Shown one piece after another: positions 16,166 to 24,108 of a stretch of 64,000 bases of DNA. Source of the DNA: Salinirussus salinus (lineage in GTDB: Archaea; Halobacteriota; Halobacteria; Halobacteriales; Haloarculaceae); contig NZ_WOWO01000002.1 in the NCBI RefSeq assembly GCF_009831455.1, forward strand, positions 310,001-374,000. The letters run 5' to 3'. The notes under the pieces were generated by a model. It was not told where the DNA came from, made no database searches, and saw nothing but the letters and a program-made list of their open reading frames with translations. The translations under genes and the position numbers were made by a program. Positions within the stretch are counted from its first letter, which is position 1. Every line of letters starts with the position of its first letter.

Positions 16166-17437
16166 TCAGCCGGCGCCGCTGCCGACCAGACGGCGGAGGC
16201 CGGTGACCCGGTCTTTGACCCAGCCGACGACGGCGTCACGCGCCCAGGTGACGTGTCCGACGACGGTCTCCCTGACGAACTGGCCGACGCCGGCGGCGCC
16301 GTCCTCCCGGAACCGGTCCGCGGCCTCGCTCAGCCAGGCCCGCCCGCGGTTGACCCCACCGGAGACGCCGTTGCTGAAGAACATCACCACGATGAGCAGG
16401 AGTAGCCCGAAGCTGGCCTCCCAGTGGGCCTCGAGCACCGGGAACTGCCGGATGAACCACCGGAGATACTCGTAGGTGAACGCGCCGATCGCCGGCCCGA
16501 AGAATGAGTAGGGGCCGCCGATGACGGTCATGATGACCGGGTCGGCCGAGGCCGTCCAGAACGCGTGGCTCTCCGGGTTGACGTTCGTCGCCAGCGGGAT
16601 GAGCAACGCCCCCGCGAGCCCGGAGAAGGCACCGGAGACGATGAAGGTCATCCACTGGTGGAAGGTCACGTCGATCCCCAGCGCGCGCGCACGGTCCGGG
16701 TTCTCGCGGATCGCCTTACAGACCAGCCCGAATGGCGACCGGACGACCCGCCAGATCGCGTACATTCCCAGCGACACCACCAGCAGCGTCAGGAAGTAGT
16801 AGCCGAACGGATTGACGATGTCGACCAGCTGGAACTCGATCACCCCGAACAGGTCCACGTCCCCCATGATGAAGGTGAGCCCGTCGGACCTGTTGGTGAA
16901 GTTCCCGTCACCGATGCCCAGGGCCTGGAGTATCGTGCCGGGGGTGTCCTGGTTGGCCATCACGAAAATGGCCATGCTAAAGGCCAGGGTGATCAGCGCG
17001 AAGTAGATCTCCTCGAGCTGGACCGAGAGATAGCCGACGAAGACTGCGAGCAGGGTGGCCATGAGCATCCCGAGCACGAGCGCGAGCACCCAGGTCACGA
17101 GCCACCCTGTGCCACCGAAGGTCTCGATCAGGCCCAGCGCAGGTGCGACCTGGCTGACGGTCTTCGCGACCGTGTAGCCGGCCACCGCGATGAACATCGC
17201 GTGCCCGAACGAGAGCAGCCCCGTGTAGCCGTACAGCAGGTTGAACGCCGTTGCGAACAGGACGAAGATCAGCGTCCGGGTCAGAAGCGACATCTGGAAG
17301 CCGCCGAGCCCGCCGGGGAGGAGAAACGGGATACCGTACGGTAACCCGACCAGCAACAGCGCCGCCAGGATGGCGGCGATGGTGAACTGGGTCCTGCTCC
17401 GCCCTCCGCTCAGCCGGTCCGGGAATCCGTAGGCCAT
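16166..17437 (-). CDS. livM: Branched-chain amino-acid ABC transporter permease LivM
   Basis: A 423-residue membrane permease with about ten hydrophobic segments. Typical LivM blocks are NLLYGYTGLLSFGHAMF near the first third, ALITLAFS, the cytoplasmic coupling loop with ENPDRARALGID and FIVSGAFSGLAGAL, then VIGGPYSFFGPAIGA. A basic and acidic C-terminal tail of about 60 residues extends past the last helix. It follows the binding-protein gene with 18 bp between them and shares its promoter; the other permease and both ATPases are on the opposite strand. Confidence 0.9.
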   Translation of the reverse strand: MAYGFPDRLSGGRSRTQFTIAAILAALLLVGLPYGIPFLLPGGLGGFQMSLLTRTLIFVLFATAFNLLYGYTGLLSFGHAMFIAVAGYTVAKTVSQVAPALGLIETFGGTGWLVTWVLALVLGMLMATLLAVFVGYLSVQLEEIYFALITLAFSMAIFVMANQDTPGTILQALGIGDGNFTNRSDGLTFIMGDVDLFGVIEFQLVDIVNPFGYYFLTLLVVSLGMYAIWRVVRSPFGLVCKAIRENPDRARALGIDVTFHQWMTFIVSGAFSGLAGALLIPLATNVNPESHAFWTASADPVIMTVIGGPYSFFGPAIGAFTYEYLRWFIRQFPVLEAHWEASFGLLLLIVVMFFSNGVSGGVNRGRAWLSEAADRFREDGAAGVGQFVRETVVGHVTWARDAVVGWVKDRVTGLRRLVGSGAG

Positions 17438-17455
17438 CGATACTGTCCCCGGTCG

Positions 17456-18844
17456 TCACATACCCGGCGGGAGGTCGTTCTGGCCGCCGAGCAGTCCCTC
17501 GCTGCCCTCCAGCAGGTCCTGGGCCTCCGACCGCTCGATGCTGTAGGTCTGTATGTTGGTCTGGCCCGGGCCGTCGTAGGGGACGTCCGCGTCCTGTGAG
17601 GACTCGCCGATGACCACGGAGGCGTTGGCCTGGTGGCTGGTCTCGTCGAGGGTGATCGTCCCCCTGGGGTCGTTCTCGAAGGTGTACCCCTCCATCTCCG
17701 CGATGATGTCCTCGGCGTTGGTTCCACCCGCGGCCTCGATGGCGTCCTTGTAGATCTGGACCGCAGCCCACGTGCTCCCGCCGGTGAAGGTCGGGTAGGC
17801 GAGGATCTCGTCGTCGTCCTCGTAGGCGTCGACGAATGTGTCGATGAAGTTCTGGTCGGCATCCGTTCCGTAGGCGCCGGGCCAGTACCATCCGGAGTAG
17901 TGGAGCCCATCGGGCATGGTGTCGCCCAGCGAGTTGAAGTTCACCGGGTCGGCGCCGATGGTGTCGAAGCAGTCCTCGATGTCCTCGAACAGCCCCTGCT
18001 CGGCCGCCTGGCTGGTGAAGGTGACGGTGTCGCCGGCCCAGAAGCTGGTGAACACGATGTCCGGGTCCGCGTTCTGGACCGTGGTGATCTGAGGGGTCAT
18101 GTCCCCGGCACCCAGCGACGGGAACTCCGAGGCGACGACCTCGTAGTCGAAGCCGAGCCCGTCGAGGTAGGCCTGGTAGTAGGCCCAGCACTGCTGGCCG
18201 TAGGCGTAGTCCGGCCCCATGTTCGCGATCCGGAGCCCGCCGTCGAAGTTGTCGGCGGTGTACTGGGCGATGCCGTAGGTCATGTGGGCGGTCATCGAGT
18301 TCGTCCGGAACAGGTTCGGGAGACCGGCCGCCCTGCCGTCCTCGTCGTAGTAGTCACCGTAGGTGTCGGTGTCGTGTTCGGTGATGAACGGCGTCCCGAT
18401 GTCGGTGAGGGTGAAGGGTACTCCAAGCTGCTCGATGGTCGGCCCGGAGTTCAGCGTCACCCCCGAGGAAGTCAGCCCGATCATTACGTCGGCCCCGAAC
18501 TCCTGGACCAGGCTCCGCATCTGGGCCTGCGGGTCGTCGCCGTGGTCGCGGACCTGGATCTCGACCTCGCGGTCGTTGATCCCGCCCTCCTCGTTGATCG
18601 CTTCCACGGCAACCTCGGCGGCCGCCGCGGACCCGGCCCCCAGCTGTTCGGCCAGCCCCGAGAGCAGGTAGACCCCGCCGATCCGGATCGGCTCGCCGCC
18701 CCCGTTACCGCCGCCGTTGCCCGAACAGCCAGCCAGCGCGGCCGTCGCGCCGGCCCCAGCCACAGTCAGGAACTTGCGTCGGTCCACCGTACCCAGCCCA
18801 CCGGTGTCCGATCCGTCCTCCGCATGCCTGTTACTATCCCGCAT
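17456..18844 (-). CDS. livJ: Branched-chain amino-acid-type ABC transporter substrate-binding lipoprotein
   Basis: A 462-residue periplasmic-binding-fold protein of the LivJ/peripla_BP_6 family. The N terminus has a Tat-like DRRKFL motif, a hydrophobic stretch and the lipobox ALAGC, then a Gly/Asn linker. The ligand domains follow: IRIGGVYLLSG at the first strand, VMIGLTSSGVT in the N-lobe and the hinge region around GLRIANMG. Ligands may be amino acids, amides or urea; the sequence does not decide. ATG 18844 is preferred because a TTTTTATT element (about 18871-18880) lies 27-30 bp upstream and would be inside any longer form. It faces livH across 142 bp. Confidence 0.88.
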   Translation of the reverse strand: MRDSNRHAEDGSDTGGLGTVDRRKFLTVAGAGATAALAGCSGNGGGNGGGEPIRIGGVYLLSGLAEQLGAGSAAAAEVAVEAINEEGGINDREVEIQVRDHGDDPQAQMRSLVQEFGADVMIGLTSSGVTLNSGPTIEQLGVPFTLTDIGTPFITEHDTDTYGDYYDEDGRAAGLPNLFRTNSMTAHMTYGIAQYTADNFDGGLRIANMGPDYAYGQQCWAYYQAYLDGLGFDYEVVASEFPSLGAGDMTPQITTVQNADPDIVFTSFWAGDTVTFTSQAAEQGLFEDIEDCFDTIGADPVNFNSLGDTMPDGLHYSGWYWPGAYGTDADQNFIDTFVDAYEDDDEILAYPTFTGGSTWAAVQIYKDAIEAAGGTNAEDIIAEMEGYTFENDPRGTITLDETSHQANASVVIGESSQDADVPYDGPGQTNIQTYSIERSEAQDLLEGSEGLLGGQNDLPPGM

Positions 18845-18986
18845 GGGTACCTCCTTGATCATCCTGGGGTAATAAAAATTCACATTCTACCCCCCGCTGG
18901 CACGTCCGTGATTGCTGTGGTGTATGCTATCACAGAGCGACCGGCCGTCAAAAGATTTAATCTCTAGGTCCATGACGTGTTGTTCC
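18845..18986. promoter_or_regulatory. Divergent liv promoter region with dyad
   Basis: On the minus strand a TATA-like AATTTTTATT (18871-18880) serves livJ at 18844. On the plus strand AGATTTAATC (18953-18962) sits about 29 bp before the livH ATG at 18987. Between them TGTGGT (18916-18921) and ATCACA (18929-18934) form an imperfect dyad with a 7 bp spacer, a possible operator for both directions. Confidence 0.55.
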
Positions 18987-19883
18987 ATGTCATGGATGCC
19001 GATGGTATCGGCGGGACTCATAATTGACCAGGTGATCATCGGGTTCAGTATCGGGGGCTGGCTGTTCCTTCTGGCATCCGGTCTCACGCTCATCTTCGGC
19101 GTCATGGAGGTGTTGAACTTCGCACACGGCGCGCTGTTCATGGTCGGCGCCTACGCCTCCATCGAGGTGGCCCGGGCCGTCCCGGGTGGCTTCTGGACCG
19201 GGGCGCTCGCGGCGGCGCTCGTCGTCGGTGTGCTGGGCGTCATCATCGAGATGGGCTTTCTCAGACGGATCTACGACCGCGACGAACTCGACCAGCTCCT
19301 TCTGACCTTCGCGTTCGTGCTGTTGATCACTGAGGGGATCCGGTTCGTCTTCGGCTCCCAGTCCCGGCTCACTCCGCCGCCGGATATCTTTCAGGGCACC
19401 ATCGTGATCACTGAAGGCGTCAGGCTGGGGGCCTACCGCGGATTTCTCATCCTCGCCTCCGTTCTCGTACTGGGCGGGATCCTGCTTGCCCTCCGGACGA
19501 CGAACTTCGGCCGGCTCGTCCGGGCGACGTCGAGTGACCGGGACATGGCCCTGCTTCTGGGGATCAACGTCCCGCGACTGTACACTGCAGTGTTTCTGAT
19601 CGGCACGGCGCTTGCCGGGCTCGGCGGGGCGCTGTATGCTCCGATCACCTCCGTGACGCCCGCGCTCGGGAACAGCGTCATCATCAACGCGTTCGTGGTC
19701 GTAGTCATCGGCGGGCTCGGCTCCTTCACCGGAGCGTTTGTCGGTGCCTACGTGATCGGACTCTCGATCGCGGTCGGGAGTGTGTTCGCGGCCGGGGCCG
19801 GACAGCTGTTCCCGTTCCTGGCGCTGATCGTCGTGCTGTTGCTCAAACCCGAGGGGCTGGTGGGAGGTGTTGCGGACGCATGA
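18987..19883 (+). CDS. livH: Branched-chain amino-acid ABC transporter permease LivH
   Basis: A 298-residue membrane permease with about eight hydrophobic helices. LivH signatures include ASGLTLIFGVMEVLNFAHGA near the N terminus, the coupling loop LVRATSSDRDMALLLGIN, and VVVIGGLGSFTGAFVGA near the end. Several in-frame ATGs exist (18972, 18987, 18996, 19002); 18987 is the one that matches the TATA spacing for a leaderless mRNA. The last codons overlap the livG ATG by 4 bp. Confidence 0.9.
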   Translation: MSWMPMVSAGLIIDQVIIGFSIGGWLFLLASGLTLIFGVMEVLNFAHGALFMVGAYASIEVARAVPGGFWTGALAAALVVGVLGVIIEMGFLRRIYDRDELDQLLLTFAFVLLITEGIRFVFGSQSRLTPPPDIFQGTIVITEGVRLGAYRGFLILASVLVLGGILLALRTTNFGRLVRATSSDRDMALLLGINVPRLYTAVFLIGTALAGLGGALYAPITSVTPALGNSVIINAFVVVVIGGLGSFTGAFVGAYVIGLSIAVGSVFAAGAGQLFPFLALIVVLLLKPEGLVGGVADA

Positions 19884-20656
19884 CCACGGTTCTGGAGACC
19901 GAAGGCCTCGAACGACGGTTCGGCCGGCTCGTGGCGGTCGATGACGTGACCGTCGAGATCGACAGCGACGAGGTCACCAGCATCATCGGCCCGAACGGGG
20001 CCGGGAAGACCACCTTCTACAACCTTCTGAGCGGGCGACTGAAACCGACCGCTGGGACCGCGAAGCTGCTCCCCAGAGGCGAGGACGAGATGGTCACCAT
20101 CTCCGGCCGCGAGCCCTACGAGATCAACAAACTCGGGCTCTCGCGAGCCTTCCAGATCAACAACGTCTTCGAGGGGCTGACCGTCTCCGAAAACATCCGG
20201 GTCGCCCGGATCAGCAGGAACGACCGGACCCGCGACCTGCGGGCTATCGCCCGCAAGGACGCCGAACTTTCCGACGAATCCCGGGAAGTCATCGACCTGG
20301 TCGACCTCGGCGGCGTCGCCGATACGGTCTGTGAGAACCTCTCGCACGGCGACAAGCGGAAAGTCGAGATCGCGCTGGCGCTGGGGACCGACCCGTCGGT
20401 CGTGTTGCTGGACGAACCGACCGCCGGCATGAACGCCTCCGAGACCGACAACATGGTCGACCTGATCCGGGACCTCGACGAGGAGACCGACACGACCTTC
20501 GTCCTCACCGAGCACGACATGGACGTCGTGCTGGGTATCTCCGACCGGATCCTCGTGCTGGACAACGGCGAGCTCATCGCCAGCGGAACCCCCGACGAGG
20601 TCATGGCAAACGAGCGTGTACAGGAGGCGTACCTGGGGGGTGACGCGGGAGCATGA
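19880..20656 (+). CDS. livG: Branched-chain amino-acid ABC transporter ATP-binding protein LivG
   Basis: A 258-residue ABC ATPase. The Walker A motif is GPNGAGKTTF, the ABC signature is LSHGDKRKVEIA and the Walker B is VVLLDEPTAGM, with H-loop EHDMD. It overlaps livH by 4 bp at its start and livF by 4 bp at its end, so the three form one coupled transcript. LivG and LivF form the heterodimeric motor of the transporter. Confidence 0.92.
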   Translation: MTTVLETEGLERRFGRLVAVDDVTVEIDSDEVTSIIGPNGAGKTTFYNLLSGRLKPTAGTAKLLPRGEDEMVTISGREPYEINKLGLSRAFQINNVFEGLTVSENIRVARISRNDRTRDLRAIARKDAELSDESREVIDLVDLGGVADTVCENLSHGDKRKVEIALALGTDPSVVLLDEPTAGMNASETDNMVDLIRDLDEETDTTFVLTEHDMDVVLGISDRILVLDNGELIASGTPDEVMANERVQEAYLGGDAGA

Positions 20657-21375
20657 GCCTCCTCGAACTCGAGGACGTCGACGGCTACTACGGGAACAGC
20701 CACGTCCTCTTCGACCTCTCGCTGTCGATCGACACGAACGAGGTGGTCGCGTTACTCGGCCGAAACGGGGCGGGCAAGACATCGACGCTGCGGACGATCA
20801 CCGGCGTCATCCCCCGCCGGGAAGGCCACATCCGGTTCCGCGGGCGCGACATCTCCCGGCTGTCGGTCGACAAGATCAGCAACATGGGGATCAAGCTCGT
20901 CCCAGAGGAACGGCGGATCTTCCCGACGCTGACGGTCCAGGAGAACCTCCAGGTCGCGCGTGACTCGGCCGGCGGGTCCGACCCCCGGCCGATCGAGGAG
21001 ATGTACGAGATCTTCCCGATCCTGGACGACCTCCGCGAGAGCAGAGGACAGAATCTCAGCGGCGGCGAACAGCAGATGCTGTCTGTCGCCCGGGCCCTGG
21101 TCCAGAACCCCGACGTCCTCCTGCTGGACGAACCGACCGAGGGGCTCGCTCCCGTCATCGTCGAGGACCTCTCCGAGACGCTTGAGGAGGTGGTCGAACG
21201 CGACGTCACCGTCCTGATCACCGAACAGAACGTCGAGTTCGCGCTTGACCTCTCCGAGCGGGCCTACATCATCGAGAGCGGCGAGAACGCCTGGGACGGC
21301 TCGATCGAGGAACTGCGACAGCGCGAAGACCTGCTCGAACAGTACCTCTCGGTGGGGGCCGCCGAGAGCGACTGA
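20653..21375 (+). CDS. livF: Branched-chain amino-acid ABC transporter ATP-binding protein LivF
   Basis: A 240-residue ABC ATPase with Walker A GRNGAGKTST, the LivF-specific LVPEERRIFPTLTV segment, signature LSGGEQQML and Walker B VLLLDEPTEGL. Its H-loop position reads ITEQNVE, the glutamine form normal for LivF. It ends 2 bp before the following lipoprotein gene, which is therefore probably cotranscribed. Confidence 0.92.
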   Translation: MSLLELEDVDGYYGNSHVLFDLSLSIDTNEVVALLGRNGAGKTSTLRTITGVIPRREGHIRFRGRDISRLSVDKISNMGIKLVPEERRIFPTLTVQENLQVARDSAGGSDPRPIEEMYEIFPILDDLRESRGQNLSGGEQQMLSVARALVQNPDVLLLDEPTEGLAPVIVEDLSETLEEVVERDVTVLITEQNVEFALDLSERAYIIESGENAWDGSIEELRQREDLLEQYLSVGAAESD

Positions 21376-21377
21376 CC

Positions 21378-22196
21378 ATGCCACCCGCAGCCAGGCAGAC
21401 CTGGCTGCTCGTGCTCGTGTTCGCTGTCGGGCTGTCCGGCTGTAACGCGGTAGCGCCCGACCCGGGGACGACAGTGACGCCGGCACCGGTGCCGGAGGCC
21501 CCCGACTCGCCCGGCGACGTCGCACCTGGTGTTCCATCAAACGCCACGACTGCCGCCGGCGTCGACGGACAGTACGTCGCCAGGGTCCACACCCAGACCC
21601 TACAGAACACGTCGTACTCGGTGACCCAGTCTGTGGTCCAGCGGTTCCCGAACGGGACGGTCGTGGCCCGGTACGTCACCCGGGGGAAGTTTGGCGACGG
21701 TGACCGGGCGACTGTGACCCTCAGCCAGTTCGACCGCAGTTCCGACGGGACGACCCTCCGGACAGTCAAGCGATTTCAGGAGCGGGACAAGCGGTACCGG
21801 CTCGTCATCGAGAACGGGACACGCGAGGCAACCGTGACCAGCGAGTCCGGCTACGGCGCGGCCGACTACCGCAGAGTCCTCGCCAACGGCGGGGCCGTGG
21901 CGCGCGTGTTCGGGTTCGTCTCGACAAGAGTCGCTGGCACCGAGACCGTCGACGGCACCGAGTTCGTGACTCTCGAAACCGTCGAACCCGCATCCGTTCC
22001 ACCGCTCGAGAACGTCACGCTGACAGCCAGGATCTCCGAGCGGAACGTCATCCGTTCGTACCGGGTGACCTATAACGTCGAACGACAGGGCCAGCGGCTC
22101 AACACGACCGTCTCACTGGAGTACACTGACGTCGGCACGACGAGGGTCGACCCCCCCTCGTGGGTCGGGAACGTGACGGCCCGACAGGCGACGTAG
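21378..22196 (+). CDS. Haloarchaeal lipoprotein of unknown function
   Basis: A 272-residue exported protein. The signal has a hydrophobic core (WLLVLVFAVGL) and lipobox LSGC, followed by a Pro/Ala/Thr linker and a beta-rich body of repeated strands (TSYSVTQSVVQRFPNGTVV, TVKRFQERDKRYRLVIENG). Several NxT/NxS sequons suggest N-glycosylation. The fold resembles the DUF7537/LppX-like lipoprotein group in haloarchaea, but I am not certain. It starts 2 bp after the livF stop with no promoter of its own, an unusual partner for a Liv operon. Confidence 0.72.
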   Translation: MPPAARQTWLLVLVFAVGLSGCNAVAPDPGTTVTPAPVPEAPDSPGDVAPGVPSNATTAAGVDGQYVARVHTQTLQNTSYSVTQSVVQRFPNGTVVARYVTRGKFGDGDRATVTLSQFDRSSDGTTLRTVKRFQERDKRYRLVIENGTREATVTSESGYGAADYRRVLANGGAVARVFGFVSTRVAGTETVDGTEFVTLETVEPASVPPLENVTLTARISERNVIRSYRVTYNVERQGQRLNTTVSLEYTDVGTTRVDPPSWVGNVTARQAT

Positions 22197-22246
22197 GAAT
22201 TCACCGGTAGGGCACACGATTCTCACCGTCATCCACGTGCAGACCG

Positions 22247-23170
22247 TTAGCGCCGGAGTCTGGCAACCGTACTCGTCTTGCGCTCCTCGAGACTGACCAG
22301 CCCGTCGTCCGCGAGGTCCTCGACGAGTTCCCGGAGCCACTCGCGGCCGTAGGTTCCGTCGGGGACGTAATCGACGCGAACCAGCGGCCCGAGGTCGTCG
22401 AGTTCGAGCTCGCCGTGCTCCCGCAGCGCCCCGAGCACGCGCCCGCGCATCTGCCGGCGCGACCCCTCGAAGGCCGGCTGCTCCGGCACGTCGGGTGCCG
22501 TGAAATCGCCCGTGGCGTACGCCTGACACCACTCGCGCCAGGGACAGCCCGCCTCGTCACACCGGGGTGTCTGTCCACACGCCACACCTCCGAGTTCCAT
22601 GACCGCGTTGTTCCAGTCCCGCGACTCCCCGGTGGGCATGAGCCGGTTGGCTGCCGTCTCGAACGCGGTGTCGCTGTCAGGAACGCCGAAGGCCCGATAG
22701 AGGACGCGCTTGACGTTCGTGTCCACGACCGCTTCCCCGTTGTTGAACGCGAAGGAGGCGACCGCGTTGGCGGTGTACGGGCCGACGCCCATCAGCTCCT
22801 GGAGAGCCGCGGGCTCGCTCGGAAACTGGCCGTCGAACTCCTCGGTGACCTGACGGGCTGCCTCGTGGAGGTACTTCGCCCGGTTGTTGTAGCCGAGGCT
22901 GTGGTCTGTCCAGAAGCCGACCACCGCAGCGCGGTCGGCGTCGGCCAGGTCTGCGGCGGTCGGCCACCGCTCGATGAACTCCCTCCAGGCTTCGACCACT
23001 CGCGAGAGCTGCGTCTGCTGGCTCATGACCTCCGAGACGAGCACCTCGTAGGGGTCGGTGGTCTCCCGCCAGGGAAACGAGCGGTGGTCCTCACGGTACC
23101 ACGACAGCAGCGCCACGCGGGCCCCCTCCAGACTGGCCTCCGGGAGGTGGTCGGTCTCCGGCTCGTCCAC
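22247..23170 (-). CDS. mutY: A/G-specific adenine DNA glycosylase MutY
   Basis: A 307-residue HhH-GPD glycosylase that removes adenine opposite 8-oxoguanine. The catalytic glutamate is in VSEVMSQQTQLSRV, the helix-hairpin-helix is LMGVGPYTANAVASF and the catalytic aspartate is in VVDTNVKRVLYR. An iron-sulfur loop follows with four cysteines spaced C-X5-C-X4-C-X5-C, slightly different from the C-X6-C-X2-C-X5-C of E. coli MutY. The bacterial NUDIX-like C-terminal domain is missing; a winged-helix-like segment (VLGALREHGELELDDLG) takes its place. GTG 23170 is supported by a TATA-like CATTTTTACT about 27 bp upstream. Confidence 0.9.
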   Translation of the reverse strand: MDEPETDHLPEASLEGARVALLSWYREDHRSFPWRETTDPYEVLVSEVMSQQTQLSRVVEAWREFIERWPTAADLADADRAAVVGFWTDHSLGYNNRAKYLHEAARQVTEEFDGQFPSEPAALQELMGVGPYTANAVASFAFNNGEAVVDTNVKRVLYRAFGVPDSDTAFETAANRLMPTGESRDWNNAVMELGGVACGQTPRCDEAGCPWREWCQAYATGDFTAPDVPEQPAFEGSRRQMRGRVLGALREHGELELDDLGPLVRVDYVPDGTYGREWLRELVEDLADDGLVSLEERKTSTVARLRR

Positions 23171-23191
23171 GCACCCGTGTATCCACTCACG

Positions 23192-23201
23192 GAGTAAAAA
23201 T
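23192..23201 (-). promoter_or_regulatory. mutY TATA-like element
   Basis: CATTTTTACT (minus strand) centred about 27 bp before the GTG start at 23170; it decides the start against the in-frame start at 23260. Confidence 0.5.
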
Positions 23202-23331
23202 GGGGCGAACAGGCGACACCCGGCTGCGGCGACGTGCTGTGTCGCACGACCGCGGAACACGCCGCCGTCGCTGGTCAGGTCACGGGGGCGGTGGTCCGGT
23301 CATCGTATAAAAACCGTCCCTGCCCCCGCGC

Positions 23332-24030
23332 TCAGACGACCGCGAACAGCAAGGAGGACACCGCACTGACGACCTCCTCCCACACCGAATATCCCGTCGT
23401 GATACTGAGGACGGTGTCGGTGGCGAAAAACAGGAAGACTCCGGCTCCGACGAAATGTGCCTTTCGCAGGTCGAAACGGTGGGAGAACCGGTAGAAAAAC
23501 AGCGCGTTGGCCAGGCTGACGGGGATGATCGCCGCCATCTCCCCGGCCCAGATGGCCGCCCCGGCGGTGTACTGGGTCGCGAGCGTGATGGTGATCAGCT
23601 GGGTTTTGTCTCCGAACTCGCCGACGGCCATCATCGCGAAGATCCCGAGAAAGGTCGCCGCCCGCTCGGGGAGGTCGACCCCGAACACCGATAGCTCCCG
23701 GTCTATGGAGTCGAACCCGCCGTCGGTCTCGGTCGTCCGGGGGTCTGAATCCGGTGCTGGCGCTGACCGGAGCAACAGCAGGCCGAAGAGCAGAAAGAAC
23801 CCCGCGGCGATGAGGTCCAGAGCAACCGGCGGGAGTGCGCCCTGGAGCGCCTGCCCGAACACGATCTCCAGGGCCGTCCACCCGGCGAACGCGCTGCCCG
23901 CAGCCGCGACCACGACGAACGGGTTGTACCGGGTCGATAGCCCCGAAATGATGAGCTGGACTTTCTCCCCGGGCAACACCGCGAGCTGCGCCGTGGCCGC
24001 GATGACGAACACTTCGGCGAAGCTGGCCAC
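23332..24030 (-). CDS. GDT1/TMEM165 (UPF0016) family cation transporter
   Basis: A 232-residue membrane protein with six to seven helices in two halves joined by an acidic loop (residues about 90-115). The family mark is an E-x-G-D-K-S/T motif in each half. The second half has a perfect GEFGDKTQL, but the first reads LPGEKVQL, so one of the two conserved acid pairs is altered. Relatives move manganese or calcium, generally outward or into acidic compartments in exchange for protons. The start is a GTG at 24030. A perfect 14 bp dyad and an 8-codon upstream ORF lie in the promoter, so control by metal is plausible. Confidence 0.85.
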   Translation of the reverse strand: MASFAEVFVIAATAQLAVLPGEKVQLIISGLSTRYNPFVVVAAAGSAFAGWTALEIVFGQALQGALPPVALDLIAAGFFLLFGLLLLRSAPAPDSDPRTTETDGGFDSIDRELSVFGVDLPERAATFLGIFAMMAVGEFGDKTQLITITLATQYTAGAAIWAGEMAAIIPVSLANALFFYRFSHRFDLRKAHFVGAGVFLFFATDTVLSITTGYSVWEEVVSAVSSLLFAVV

Positions 24031-24031
24031 G

Positions 24032-24058
24032 TTAGACCACCTCGGCGTCGTCGGTCAT
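24032..24058 (-). CDS. Possible 8-codon leader ORF upstream of the GDT1 gene
   Basis: ATG at 24058 opens an ORF of eight codons (MTDDAEVV) that ends TAA at 24032-24034, one base before the GTG of the transporter at 24030. The TATA-like element (24082-24091) predicts transcription to begin near 24058, so this tiny ORF would be the first thing translated. It could set translation of the GTG-started transporter gene or simply be chance. Confidence 0.3.
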   Translation of the reverse strand: MTDDAEVV

Positions 24059-24067
24059 TCGAGTGTT

Positions 24068-24081
24068 TTAGACGGGTCTAA
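24068..24081 (-). promoter_or_regulatory. Perfect 14 bp dyad in the GDT1 promoter
   Basis: TTAGAC-GG-GTCTAA is a perfect inverted repeat with 6 bp arms. It lies between the TATA-like TTATTAAT (about 24082-24090, minus strand) and the predicted transcription start near 24058. A protein bound here would block initiation. The arms resemble dyads of DtxR/MntR-type metal regulators, which is inference from shape and context. Confidence 0.55.
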
Positions 24082-24108
24082 TTAATAACCCCGGCGGTTA
24101 AAAATCCA

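Noticed and set aside
18845-18986. A mobile-element end or recombination site between livJ and livH
   Set aside because: No target duplication, terminal repeats or integrase; the dyad and two TATA elements explain the region.
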